Below are positions 1-7,716 of a stretch of 64,000 bases of DNA, piece by piece. The position numbers and the translations under genes are program-made. Below the pieces are notes generated by a model. That model ran no database searches and was not told the DNA's origin. It saw only the letters and a list, made by a program, of their open reading frames with translations. The DNA lies in assembly GCA_017395045.1 (NCBI GenBank), contig JAFPWG010000004.1, positions 1 through 64,000 on the forward strand. Reading direction: 5' to 3'. Source of the DNA: Bacteroidales bacterium (GTDB lineage Bacteria > Bacteroidota > Bacteroidia > Bacteroidales > UBA932). How positions within the stretch are numbered: the first letter of the stretch is position 1; the number at the start of each line of letters is the position of its first letter.

Positions 1-317
1 CACAGGCAGCCGCTGTCCAGATAGTCGTACAGGCCGATGTCGTAGGCCTCCTCGAGCCGTTCGATCCGGTAGAAATCAAAGTGATACATGGGCTCGCCCG
101 AGCCGGTGCGGTATTCGTTGACAATGGCGAAAGTGGGGGAGCTGACCGCATCTTCGCGAACGCCCAGCCGCTTGCACACGGCCGTCGTGAAGGTCGTTTT
201 CCCCGCGCCCATGGACCCGTACAGCGCAATCAGTTTCCGCTCCCCGATGCCCTCGAGGAACGCCCCGGCCGCCCGGTCCAGGTCCTGCAGCCCCTGGATA
301 TGGATTTCGTGTGTCAT
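1..317 (-). CDS. tsaE: TsaE, tRNA t6A synthesis ATPase (3' end outside window)
   Basis: This is the ATPase subunit of the machinery that places threonylcarbamoyl on A37 of ANN-decoding tRNAs; it works in the cytoplasm with TsaB, TsaD and TsaC. About 105 N-terminal residues are visible, beginning MTHEIHIQ, of a family usually 135-155 residues long. A Walker A loop GSMGAGKTT lies at residues 34-42, followed by the family signatures SSPTF and FDFYR. The reading frame stays open to base 1, so the C-terminus is missing only because of the window edge. The ATG at 315-317 sits 7 nt after a TATCTTTG promoter box, which overlaps nothing but the last bases before the yifB stop. The t6A partner gene tsaC is also in this window, at 35351. 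Confidence 0.93.
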   Translation of the reverse strand, partial: MTHEIHIQGLQDLDRAAGAFLEGIGERKLIALYGSMGAGKTTFTTAVCKRLGVREDAVSSPTFAIVNEYRTGSGEPMYHFDFYRIERLEEAYDIGLYDYLDSGCL

Positions 318-324
318 GGCGATG

Positions 325-332
325 CAAAGATA
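325..332 (-). promoter_or_regulatory. -7 promoter box of tsaE
   Basis: On the minus strand this reads TATCTTTG, a perfect match to the Bacteroidetes -7 consensus TAnnTTTG. Seven bases separate it from the tsaE ATG, so the expected transcription start falls at or next to the start codon. Confidence 0.7.
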
Positions 333-333
333 G

Positions 334-1899
334 TCATAATTCCAATATGTTCCGCCGGTCCAGGAAGCGGTAGCCGGCGGCTTCCAGGAGATGGGCCGGA
401 AGGATGTACGGCTCGCCCGCGAGGTCAGCGATGGTGCGGGCGATCTTGATGATGCGGGTATAGGCGCGGGCCGACAGGCCCAGGCGGTCGATGATCCGTT
501 CCAGCGTCTCCTTGCAGGCCCGGTCCAGGGGGCAGTAGCGCTCCAGCTGTTTGGAGGACATCTCGGCGTTGGTGAAGATGCCGGCGTCCCGGAACCGCTC
601 CCGCTGGATGTCCCGGGCCCTGCGTACCCGCTCCGCAATGGCCGCCGACGATTCTCCCTTGCGCCCCTGGATCAGGTCGGCCGTCGCGACGGGATGGATC
701 CAGAGCTGGATGTCGATCCGGTCCATGATGGGCCCGCTGAGCTTGGAGAGATAGGCGGCCCGCTGGCCGGGGGAGCAGGTGCAGCGGTCTCCTTCGCCAT
801 AGTATCCGCAGGGACAGGGGTTGGAGGCGGCCACGAGCATGAAAGAGGCGGGATAGACGATTTTGGCCTTCAGGCGCGAGATGGTCACTTTCCGGTCCTC
901 CAACGGCCCCCGGAGGGCCTCCAGGGTCGTTTTCGGCGCCTCGCAGAATTCATCGGCAAAAAGGATTCCCCCGGACGCCAGGCTTACCTCCCCCGGGAGG
1001 ATATTCTCACCGCTGCCCCCGCCCAGGATGGCCGCCTTGGAGGCCGAAATGTGCGGGGCGCGGAACGGCCGGCGCCGCATCAGGCCCAGCTGCCCCGTCG
1101 CCTTGCCCGCGACCGACCAGACCTTGGAAGTTACGGCCGATTCTTCCCGCGTCATCGGGGGCAGGATGCCGGCCATCGCTTTGGCCATCGAACTCTTCCC
1201 CGAGCCCGGAGCACCCAGGAAAATCAGGTTGTGTGAACCCGCCGCCGCGATTTCCACGCCCCGTTTGGCGCTTTCCTGACCGAGGATGTCGGCGAAGTCC
1301 ATGTAGTCTTCCCGTCGTGGACGCTCCTTCTCCAGGCGGAGGGCTTCCCCATAACATGCTGTGTTCCAGATGAGGAGGTCCGAGGGGTCGTCTTTCTCTT
1401 CCAGGATGCGGAGGACGTCGTCCAGGGTCTGTACCCCATAGATGAGCGTTTCGTCGAAATCGACCGCCTCCAGGGCCGACCGCTCCGGAAGGATGCAGCC
1501 CTTGCAGCCGCTCCGGACGGCCAGTTCCACCATCGGCAGGGTGCCGGGGACGTACCGGATGCTGCCGTCCAGTCCCAGCTCTCCCATGACCAGGTATTTG
1601 TCCAGCCCGGGCAGGACCCGCTGGTCCGAGGCGGCGATGATGCCCAGGGCGATGGGCAGGTCGTACCCGCTGCCCTGCTTGTGCAGGTCTGCGGGTGCCA
1701 GGTTGATGACGATCTTCTTGCCTGGGATGCGGAAACCCTTGGCGTGCAGGGCCGTGACCGTCCTGAGGAGGCTCTCCTTCACCGCGGCGTCGGCCAGGCC
1801 GACGAGGTGGATCCCGATGCCCAGGGTGATGTCCACCTCCACCGTCACCGGGACCGCCTCGATCCCGATGCATTTCGCTCCGTGTACGTAAACCAACAT
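334..1899 (-). CDS. yifB: YifB/ComM family Mg-chelatase-like AAA+ ATPase
   Basis: The 521-residue length is typical of the YifB/ComM family, which in other bacteria acts as a hexameric helicase promoting branch migration during uptake or integration of DNA. The N-terminal ChlI-like domain (about residues 20-140) contains the signature PADLHKQGSGYDLPIA. The AAA+ domain follows, with Walker A GAPGSGKS at 229-236 and Walker B ILFADE at 312-317. A cluster of cysteines (NPCPCGYYGEGDRCTC, around 360-376) and the C-terminal Mg_chelatase_C region complete the family plan. It lies between ispE and tsaE on the same strand with no functional link apparent. A role in DNA recombination is inferred from the family only. 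Confidence 0.9.
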   Translation of the reverse strand: MLVYVHGAKCIGIEAVPVTVEVDITLGIGIHLVGLADAAVKESLLRTVTALHAKGFRIPGKKIVINLAPADLHKQGSGYDLPIALGIIAASDQRVLPGLDKYLVMGELGLDGSIRYVPGTLPMVELAVRSGCKGCILPERSALEAVDFDETLIYGVQTLDDVLRILEEKDDPSDLLIWNTACYGEALRLEKERPRREDYMDFADILGQESAKRGVEIAAAGSHNLIFLGAPGSGKSSMAKAMAGILPPMTREESAVTSKVWSVAGKATGQLGLMRRRPFRAPHISASKAAILGGGSGENILPGEVSLASGGILFADEFCEAPKTTLEALRGPLEDRKVTISRLKAKIVYPASFMLVAASNPCPCGYYGEGDRCTCSPGQRAAYLSKLSGPIMDRIDIQLWIHPVATADLIQGRKGESSAAIAERVRRARDIQRERFRDAGIFTNAEMSSKQLERYCPLDRACKETLERIIDRLGLSARAYTRIIKIARTIADLAGEPYILPAHLLEAAGYRFLDRRNILEL

Positions 1900-2000
1900 G
1901 CCGTTTTTTGCCCCGAACGTACGGAATTATCCGTCCGGACAGGATCGGAAACGGAAAAATGTGGCGAAATCTTTTTGGTTGTTTTACAGAAAAACAAAAC

Positions 2001-2840
2001 TTACCGGCGCCAGAGGGCGAACAGGGCCGAACCGCTGCCGGACATGGCCGCATACGAGGCCCCGCGGTCGTAGAACGACTGCTTGATTTCCGCGAGGGCG
2101 GGGAATTTTGCGAACACGGTGGTCTCGAAGTCGTTCACGAGGAGATCCTTCCATTCGGAAACCGGCCTGGCAAGCACTTCCCGCAGCGGCAGGGCGGGCT
2201 CTTTCGGAACGATGCCCCGGTAGGCGTCGGCCGTGGACACGGCGATGCCTTCGGGAACCGTCACTTCCAGCCGGTACTCCGACAGGTCGATATCAAAAGG
2301 CTCCAGGATCTCTCCCCGGCCGGTGCCCAGCATCGGGCGGTTGTAGACGAATACGGCGCAGTCGCTTCCGAGGCGGGCGGCGAGGGCAGCCAGCTCTCCG
2401 TCGGACAGGGCCAACCCTCCCAGTTCGGCCATGGTCCGCAGGGCGAAAGCCGCGTCGGCGCTGCCGCCGCCGAGGCCCGCCCCCACGGGAGAAGTCTTTT
2501 CGAGATAGATCTTCATCGGCGGCAGGTCATACCGCTCCGCCAGCAGGAAATAGGCCCGGGTCGTGAGGCCTTTCATCGGGTCCCAGTCCACACCTTCCTT
2601 CCGGGCGAGGGTGACCATCAGCTTTCCGTCCGGTGAGATGCCCTGGGCCATCTGCGCTGCGGAATAGGTCTCCTGCAGATGGGCGGAAGTGCGGCTGTAG
2701 TCGTCTCCGGTAATGATTTCCAGAGTGTCGGAGAATCCGGTGAAGGGCACGAACAGGGTCTCCAGGTCGTGGTAGCCGTCTTCGCGGCGCCGCAGGACGT
2801 GGAGGCCAAGGTTGAGTTTGACGTTCGGGCGGGTGATCAT
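2001..2840 (-). CDS. ispE: 4-diphosphocytidyl-2-C-methyl-D-erythritol kinase
   Basis: IspE phosphorylates CDP-methylerythritol in the MEP (non-mevalonate) isoprenoid pathway in the cytosol. The 279-residue protein has the family N-terminus with the conserved Asn, Lys and Asn (MITRPNVKLNLGLHV), the DGYHDLET motif at 21-28, and the GHMP-kinase ATP loop PVGAGLGGGSADA at 118-130. Because the conserved N-terminal strand begins right after the first Met, the ATG at 2840 cannot be moved. That ATG lies only 5 nt after a perfect TATCTTTG box, implying a leaderless message. The next enzyme but one of the pathway, ispF, is at 30991. Confidence 0.96.
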   Translation of the reverse strand: MITRPNVKLNLGLHVLRRREDGYHDLETLFVPFTGFSDTLEIITGDDYSRTSAHLQETYSAAQMAQGISPDGKLMVTLARKEGVDWDPMKGLTTRAYFLLAERYDLPPMKIYLEKTSPVGAGLGGGSADAAFALRTMAELGGLALSDGELAALAARLGSDCAVFVYNRPMLGTGRGEILEPFDIDLSEYRLEVTVPEGIAVSTADAYRGIVPKEPALPLREVLARPVSEWKDLLVNDFETTVFAKFPALAEIKQSFYDRGASYAAMSGSGSALFALWRR

Positions 2841-2845
2841 ACCCG

Positions 2846-2853
2846 CAAAGATA
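2846..2853 (-). promoter_or_regulatory. -7 promoter box of ispE
   Basis: TATCTTTG on the minus strand, ending 5 nt before an ATG whose position is fixed by the IspE N-terminal motif. It is the best anchor in the window for leaderless transcription. Confidence 0.75.
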
Positions 2854-2857
2854 AGAA

Positions 2858-4042
2858 TTATTCCACCGTTACGGAAGTGAAATAACCGTTGAAGACGATT
2901 TCAGTCACCTCGCCGTCCACGATGAGGCGCCCCGGCTCGCCGCAATGGCCGGAAAGGGCCAGGTACAGGTGCCCGTTGCGGAGCAGAGCGCAGTCCCGGG
3001 CGGCGAGGAACCCGCCCGCGGGCAGGGCGAGGGCGCTGCCGTCGCTGCGGACGAACCGCGCCGGCGTACCGTCAGGCCCTGCGACCAGCCAGCCGGTCCC
3101 GCCGCCGTCGCAGAGGATGTCGACCAGGGAACAGCCGGTATCCACCGCGAACACCTCCCCGCCGGAAGTCTGGATGAAGGAGTGCCCGACACCGCTGCGG
3201 ACGGCATTTACGCCCACCAGGACCCCTTCCGGGCCGGAAACGATCCGGCAGGAACGCGGGTTGTCTCCCGTATCCAGATGGAGCGGGGCCGCGAGTCCTT
3301 CGGCCATCAGGACCAGGGATACCCGTTGCCGCTGGACCCAGTACGCCTTTCCGCCGGCGATCCGGACGTCGTACACGATACCGGCCGTATTCAGGACCTG
3401 GTACCGTTCTGCTTCCCGCATGATGTGGAACGACTTGTTGCCGACCGGGCCCTGGCTGAAACAGTAATACAGCCTGTCCCCATCCTCCATCAGCGCTCCG
3501 CTGCGCCGGGACGGGTCGCCGACGACCACTCCCGTGGGACTCCGGTACGCTTCCCGTCCGTCGATCCGGTAGGTGAATCCGTCTCCGTCCCGGTCCTGCC
3601 CGAGGGTGTGGATGCCGTCTTCCCGGAGGACGAACCCCCGGAGGGTTTCGCGTCCGGAAAAGCGGAAACACTCCGTACCGTCGCAGAAGACGACCGTTTC
3701 CGTCCCGGTCGAATAGTCCGTGTACAGGTGGCCTCCCGCATACCGGTGCATGTCCGGGTGGATGCTGGCTCCGGCCGGATAGCTCTTGTACAGGGTCCCG
3801 TCGCAGTACAGGTCGATCCAGACCGTTCCGTCGACGGCGCAGGTGTCCAGTTCCCAGTCATAGCCGTCCGGAAAGCGGACGGCCGTGGCCCAGGCGTGCT
3901 CGCCCGGCGGGATGGTCAGCGTGGAATCGGCTGCGGTCCTTCCGGTGCCGCGTTCGTGCAGGAACCGGGGCGTCCCGGGGAACAGCCTGTCCGGGGCGCA
4001 GGCGGCCAGGAGGAGGGCCGAGAGGAAGACGAGTTTCCGCAT
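2858..4042 (-). CDS. lipoprotein of unknown function
   Basis: A 394-residue protein with a clear lipoprotein signal peptide: MRK, a hydrophobic stretch and the lipobox LLAAC with Cys15. The rest is rich in Gly, Asp and aromatic residues with short repeated strand-like blocks (for example RLYYCF, KAYWVQ, HLYLALSG). This suggests a beta-propeller or other all-beta exported fold, but I recognise no family. No catalytic motif is evident. It is followed 17 nt later by ispE, which has its own promoter box, so co-transcription is possible but not required. Location at the cell surface or periplasmic face of the outer membrane is inferred from the lipobox. Confidence 0.8.
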   Translation of the reverse strand: MRKLVFLSALLLAACAPDRLFPGTPRFLHERGTGRTAADSTLTIPPGEHAWATAVRFPDGYDWELDTCAVDGTVWIDLYCDGTLYKSYPAGASIHPDMHRYAGGHLYTDYSTGTETVVFCDGTECFRFSGRETLRGFVLREDGIHTLGQDRDGDGFTYRIDGREAYRSPTGVVVGDPSRRSGALMEDGDRLYYCFSQGPVGNKSFHIMREAERYQVLNTAGIVYDVRIAGGKAYWVQRQRVSLVLMAEGLAAPLHLDTGDNPRSCRIVSGPEGVLVGVNAVRSGVGHSFIQTSGGEVFAVDTGCSLVDILCDGGGTGWLVAGPDGTPARFVRSDGSALALPAGGFLAARDCALLRNGHLYLALSGHCGEPGRLIVDGEVTEIVFNGYFTSVTVE

Positions 4043-4070
4043 ATCTTTTTTTCGGCAAGATACGGCGGGG

Positions 4071-4111
4071 AAACAAAAAACAACACAGGTTGTTGATAAC
4101 TTGTGTTGTTT
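4071..4111 (-). terminator. intrinsic terminator of the sigma/anti-sigma operon
   Basis: Inverted repeat with 14-bp arms (4078-4091 and 4098-4111, one G-U pair) around a 6-nt loop. On the minus strand the stem runs into a T-rich tract (complement of the A-run 4071-4080). It lies 22 bp downstream of the anti-sigma gene stop. Confidence 0.8.
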
Positions 4112-4132
4112 CAGGGTGCAAATAAATGTTTC

Positions 4133-5335
4133 TTATCGTCCGAGGGAGAATCTCAGGCCCGCTTCGAAGTCCATGCGCAGCGGCTGGATGGTCCGGATGG
4201 ACCGCGGCTGGCCGCAGTCGAAGTAGTAGCGGAGGGTCGGATCCAGGTAGATGCCCAGGTACGGGGTGAACTTGAATTCCACGCCCACACCGATGCCCGC
4301 GGAGTACTGGAACTTGTCCACCGGCTGGTTGAAGCGGATGTCGCCGGCGCTGTCGTGGACGAGGAAATCGTTGCTGATGAGCTTTTCGGCCATTCCGTCC
4401 ATCCGGAGATGGAAGTTCCAGAAACCGGTGTTCACGATATTGAAGTACAGGTTCAGGGGAATGCCCAGGTAGTGCTGCTGGTTGGTAACGTCGGTTTCCG
4501 GGGTGAAGAAGGGCTCTTTTCCGTCCACGTTGGCATACCGGGCCATGAAGGAACGGGTGAGGTTCGTATAGACGATGCCGGTGCCGATGCCCCAGCGCGG
4601 ACCGAAGTCATAGCGGAGGCTGATGCCGGCGGAAACCGGAAGGCCGAAACTGAATTCCGGACGTTCGTCGAACAGGCCCGTCTTCGTGGGGTCCGGAGCC
4701 ATGAACATGCCGGAAGAACGGCGGATGGTGCTGGCGGGACTCTGGGGACGGGTGTTGGACTGGATGTTGCCCATGATGCCGGTCGAGAAGGTTCCGCGCT
4801 GGCGGGTCTTGTATTCCTCGAAGGCGAGCCGGTTGTAGGCCTCCTCGTCGGAGGTGATGCCATCCTGCTGCGCGGCGGGGGCGATGACCGTTTCCGGCTT
4901 GCGCTCCGGCTCCGCGGGAACCGTTTCTTCCTCAACCGCTTCGACCGCAACCGTATCTTCTTCGACGACGGGGGTTTCCGGCACATAGGCGGTAACGCTC
5001 CGGAGGCGGGTCACCTGCTGCTCGATGGGGGTGATGGCCTCCCCTTCCGGTTCATTCAGGACCGGAAGGGGGTCATCGGTCGCTTGCGCGACGGGGATTG
5101 GTATGGTTGGTTGGTTAGAAAGGTTCTTGTCAGGGGTGAACAGGACGACACCTGCGACGACGGCTGCCGCGGCGGCAATGCCCGTGACACTTCTCCACAC
5201 CCACACCGGGACCGTGCGCCGGCGCGCCGCCTTGTCCAGGCCGGCCGCCACGCCCTTCCACACTTCCGGGGAGACAGATTCCTCCGCCCCGGCCATCAGG
5301 TCCCTTACATATATGTCGAATTCGTTCTCTTTCAT
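4133..5335 (-). CDS. dual-membrane anti-sigma factor with C-terminal beta-barrel
   Basis: The 400-residue protein has a three-part plan. Residues 1-44 form a soluble, charged N-terminus containing SPEVWKGVAAGLDKAA, the kind of short helix pair used by anti-sigma domains. Residues 45-67 are a single transmembrane helix. Residues 68 to about 195 form a low-complexity Glu/Val/Thr/Pro linker. From about 215 to the end there are amphipathic strands of an outer-membrane beta-barrel (OMP_b-brl/PorT type) ending in GLRFSLGR. Its ATG overlaps the stop of the ECF sigma gene by 4 bases (ATGA), indicating translational coupling. Anti-sigma factors spanning both membranes (Dma type) have been described in Bacteroides thetaiotaomicron; this gene fits that plan. 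The inferred job is to hold the sigma factor at the inner membrane and release it when the outer membrane or periplasmic spacing is disturbed. Confidence 0.8.
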   Translation of the reverse strand: MKENEFDIYVRDLMAGAEESVSPEVWKGVAAGLDKAARRRTVPVWVWRSVTGIAAAAAVVAGVVLFTPDKNLSNQPTIPIPVAQATDDPLPVLNEPEGEAITPIEQQVTRLRSVTAYVPETPVVEEDTVAVEAVEEETVPAEPERKPETVIAPAAQQDGITSDEEAYNRLAFEEYKTRQRGTFSTGIMGNIQSNTRPQSPASTIRRSSGMFMAPDPTKTGLFDERPEFSFGLPVSAGISLRYDFGPRWGIGTGIVYTNLTRSFMARYANVDGKEPFFTPETDVTNQQHYLGIPLNLYFNIVNTGFWNFHLRMDGMAEKLISNDFLVHDSAGDIRFNQPVDKFQYSAGIGVGVEFKFTPYLGIYLDPTLRYYFDCGQPRSIRTIQPLRMDFEAGLRFSLGR

Positions 5336-5934
5336 TTGTTTTCCTGTTCCTTTATCATTTCCTGCAACCTGATTCTCGCCCGCTGGAGCTTGGACCGCGA
5401 CGTGGCCTCGTTCAGGCCCAGCGCTTCTGCGATCTCCTTGTGGGAATAACCTTCGATCGCATACAGGTTGAAAACCGTCCGGGCGTCGGGGGGAAGCTTG
5501 CCGATGAGGTTCATCAGCTCCCGGTAGCCCATTTTCTGGACCGGCGTCGCCTCCTCGGTGAAAAGGGTTCTGGCCTGTTCGATGTCGTCACTGAGTTTGA
5601 GGGCGTCGGTTTTCCGGAGATGCATCAGGGCAGTATTGACAAAGATCCGTCGGGCCCAGCCTTCGAAGGAGCCTGCCCCCGAATAACTGTCGAGCCTGGA
5701 AAACAACGTGACGAAACCGTCCTGAAGGACATCCTCCGCGGTGGGCCGGTCTCCGATATAGCGGAGGCACAGGGCCATCATCTTGGGGGCCAGGGCGTCA
5801 AAAAGGCGCTTCTGCGCCTTCCTGTCGCCGTTTCGGCAGGGTGGAACGAGCCGTTCCAGCGCACCGCCGCCCACAGGGGGATCATCCGTTGTCGTCCAGG
5901 TAATAAGATGCAATCTGCCGACGAAATGTTTCAT
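5332..5934 (-). CDS. ECF-type RNA polymerase sigma-70 factor
   Basis: A 200-residue extracytoplasmic-function sigma factor. Region 2 contains AEDVLQDGFVTLF and the WARRIFVNTAL segment that contacts the -10 element. Region 4 has the helix-turn-helix YSHKEIAEALGLNEATSRSKLQRAR near the C-terminus. The N-terminus is about 25 residues longer than usual before the conserved start of region 2 (around ALERLVPPCRNGDRKAQ), so a start downstream of the ATG at 5934 is possible. The gene overlaps its cognate anti-sigma gene by 4 bp, and the pair ends at a strong terminator at 4071-4111. Neither gene shows a match to the housekeeping -7 box upstream, consistent with autoregulation, which is inference. Confidence 0.92.
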   Translation of the reverse strand: MKHFVGRLHLITWTTTDDPPVGGGALERLVPPCRNGDRKAQKRLFDALAPKMMALCLRYIGDRPTAEDVLQDGFVTLFSRLDSYSGAGSFEGWARRIFVNTALMHLRKTDALKLSDDIEQARTLFTEEATPVQKMGYRELMNLIGKLPPDARTVFNLYAIEGYSHKEIAEALGLNEATSRSKLQRARIRLQEMIKEQENK

Positions 5935-5989
5935 CTGCCCTGGAAAATTAACGTGGAAACAAATTTCGTAAAATTTTCCGGAATTGTAT

Positions 5990-5997
5990 TATTTTTG
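5990..5997 (+). promoter_or_regulatory. -7 promoter box upstream of TPR gene
   Basis: TATTTTTG, matching TAnnTTTG, 30 nt before the ATG at 6028. It lies in the AT-rich gap between the divergent sigma-factor and TPR genes. Confidence 0.55.
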
Positions 5998-6027
5998 TAA
6001 ACAGACTGTTCCGACAACGGAAAGAAG

Positions 6028-7716
6028 ATGCAAATGAAAAGGATGATCCTGACCGGCCTCCTGCTGGTAATCTCCGCTTGTGCTTTTGCACAAGGGGTTG
6101 AAAATCAGCTCGTTGATGCCGTGTCCCTCTATAATAACCGGTCCTATTCAAAGTCCCTTGCGCTGTTACAGACCCTGTCCAAGGCTGCACCGGACAACGA
6201 TGCCATCCACTACTACATGGGCCTGGACGAGGCCATGCTGGGCCACGCCGAGGCGGCCATCGGCCATCTTCGCAAGGCGATGGAACTGGATCCGCACAAT
6301 TACTGGTACAAGCGTCGTCTCGCGAACCTGTACGAAGCTTCCGGCGAGGACGAGATGGTTGTGGAGATGTATGAGAGCATCCTGTCGGAATTCCCCGACA
6401 AGACGGAGGTTTCCTACGACCTCCTGGGCCTGTACCTGAAGCAGCAGAAGTTCGAAAAGGCCCTGCAGGCCCTGTCCGACATCGAAAAGGTCACCGGTCC
6501 CGGAGAGCAGATCACCCGCACCCGTTACGACATCTACCGGCAGCTGGGCCGCGGGGAAGAAGCCATCCGTACGCTGGAGGACTTCAACGACGACTTTACC
6601 TCGCCGTCCATCCTGTCCATGATGGGCGACTACTACCTGGGAGAGGACCGGGACTCCCTGGCCCTGTCCTGCTACGAGGAGGCTCTCCGGACCCAGAGCG
6701 ATTATGTGCCCGCGTTGCTGGGCAAGTCGGAAGTGTACCGCATCACCCGGCGCTATCCGGAGTATTTCGCCACGATGGACGCGTTCATCGACAACGACAA
6801 CGTCCCGGTGGAAGCGAAGGGAATGTATGTCGGGAACATGGTCCGCAGCCTGGACCCGACCATCATCAACCTGCACCGGAACGGCTTCGACGGGATGGTG
6901 GAGCGGCTCCGGCAGCGGCATCCCGCCGACAGTACCATCCTGGGCACGGCAGGTGGCTATTATTACGCGACCGGCCGGGTCGACCAGGCCGTGGACTGCT
7001 TCCGGAAGTCGGCGGACCTGTACCCGGAGAGCCTGGCCCAGACGGTGAGCCTCATCCAGCTGCTGGGCATGGCGGAGCGCTGGGAGGAGGTCCGGGACCG
7101 CAGCATCGCGGCCTTCGACCGTTTCCAGGAGCTGGGCTTCATGGACTACCTGAACATGGCCGACTACAACCTGAAGGACTACGACGCCATCATCAACAAC
7201 TGCCGCTATCTCATCGTGAGGAGCAAGGACAATCCCGAGGTCCAGAAGAGCTCCTGGTCCCAGATCGGCGACATGTACCACCTGAAGGGGAATACGAAGG
7301 AGGCCTACAAGGCCTATGAGAAGGCGCTCAAGATCGACCCGGACTATGCCCCGGTGCTGAATAATTACGCCTATTACCTGAGCCTGGAAGGGAAGAACCT
7401 GAAGAAGGCCTACAAGATGTCCAAGAAGACGGTGGAGGCCGAGCCGGACAACGCAACCTACCTGGATACCTTCGCCTGGATCCTGCATCTGCAGGGTAAG
7501 GACCTGGAAGCCAAGCCCTTCTTCAAGCATGCAATGCTGTATGGCGGCAAGGACAGCGCCGTAATGCTGGACCATTATGCCGAGGTACTTTACGCCCTCG
7601 GGGACTACGACCTGGCAAAAGTCTATTGGAACCAGGCCAAGGCGAAGAATACCGACGGGGAGATTCCCGACCTGGACGAACGGGTCGCCGCCCGCCTGAA
7701 AGCTGTGGGCAAATGA
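6028..7716 (+). CDS. secreted tetratricopeptide-repeat protein
   Basis: A 562-residue protein with a signal peptide (MKRMILTGLLLVISACAFAQ) and TPR repeats through most of its length, including HYYMGLDEAMLGHAEAAIGH, AYKAYEKALKIDPDYAPVL and AYKMSKKTVEAEPDNATYL. A second ATG at 6034 is an equally good start. TPR solenoids mount protein-protein contacts; this one is presumably periplasmic or attached to the outer membrane. Its stop codon overlaps the ATG of the EnvC-like gene (ATGA at 7713-7716), so the two are co-translated and may work together in cell-wall or envelope assembly. No enzyme motif is present. Confidence 0.88.
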   Translation: MQMKRMILTGLLLVISACAFAQGVENQLVDAVSLYNNRSYSKSLALLQTLSKAAPDNDAIHYYMGLDEAMLGHAEAAIGHLRKAMELDPHNYWYKRRLANLYEASGEDEMVVEMYESILSEFPDKTEVSYDLLGLYLKQQKFEKALQALSDIEKVTGPGEQITRTRYDIYRQLGRGEEAIRTLEDFNDDFTSPSILSMMGDYYLGEDRDSLALSCYEEALRTQSDYVPALLGKSEVYRITRRYPEYFATMDAFIDNDNVPVEAKGMYVGNMVRSLDPTIINLHRNGFDGMVERLRQRHPADSTILGTAGGYYYATGRVDQAVDCFRKSADLYPESLAQTVSLIQLLGMAERWEEVRDRSIAAFDRFQELGFMDYLNMADYNLKDYDAIINNCRYLIVRSKDNPEVQKSSWSQIGDMYHLKGNTKEAYKAYEKALKIDPDYAPVLNNYAYYLSLEGKNLKKAYKMSKKTVEAEPDNATYLDTFAWILHLQGKDLEAKPFFKHAMLYGGKDSAVMLDHYAEVLYALGDYDLAKVYWNQAKAKNTDGEIPDLDERVAARLKAVGK

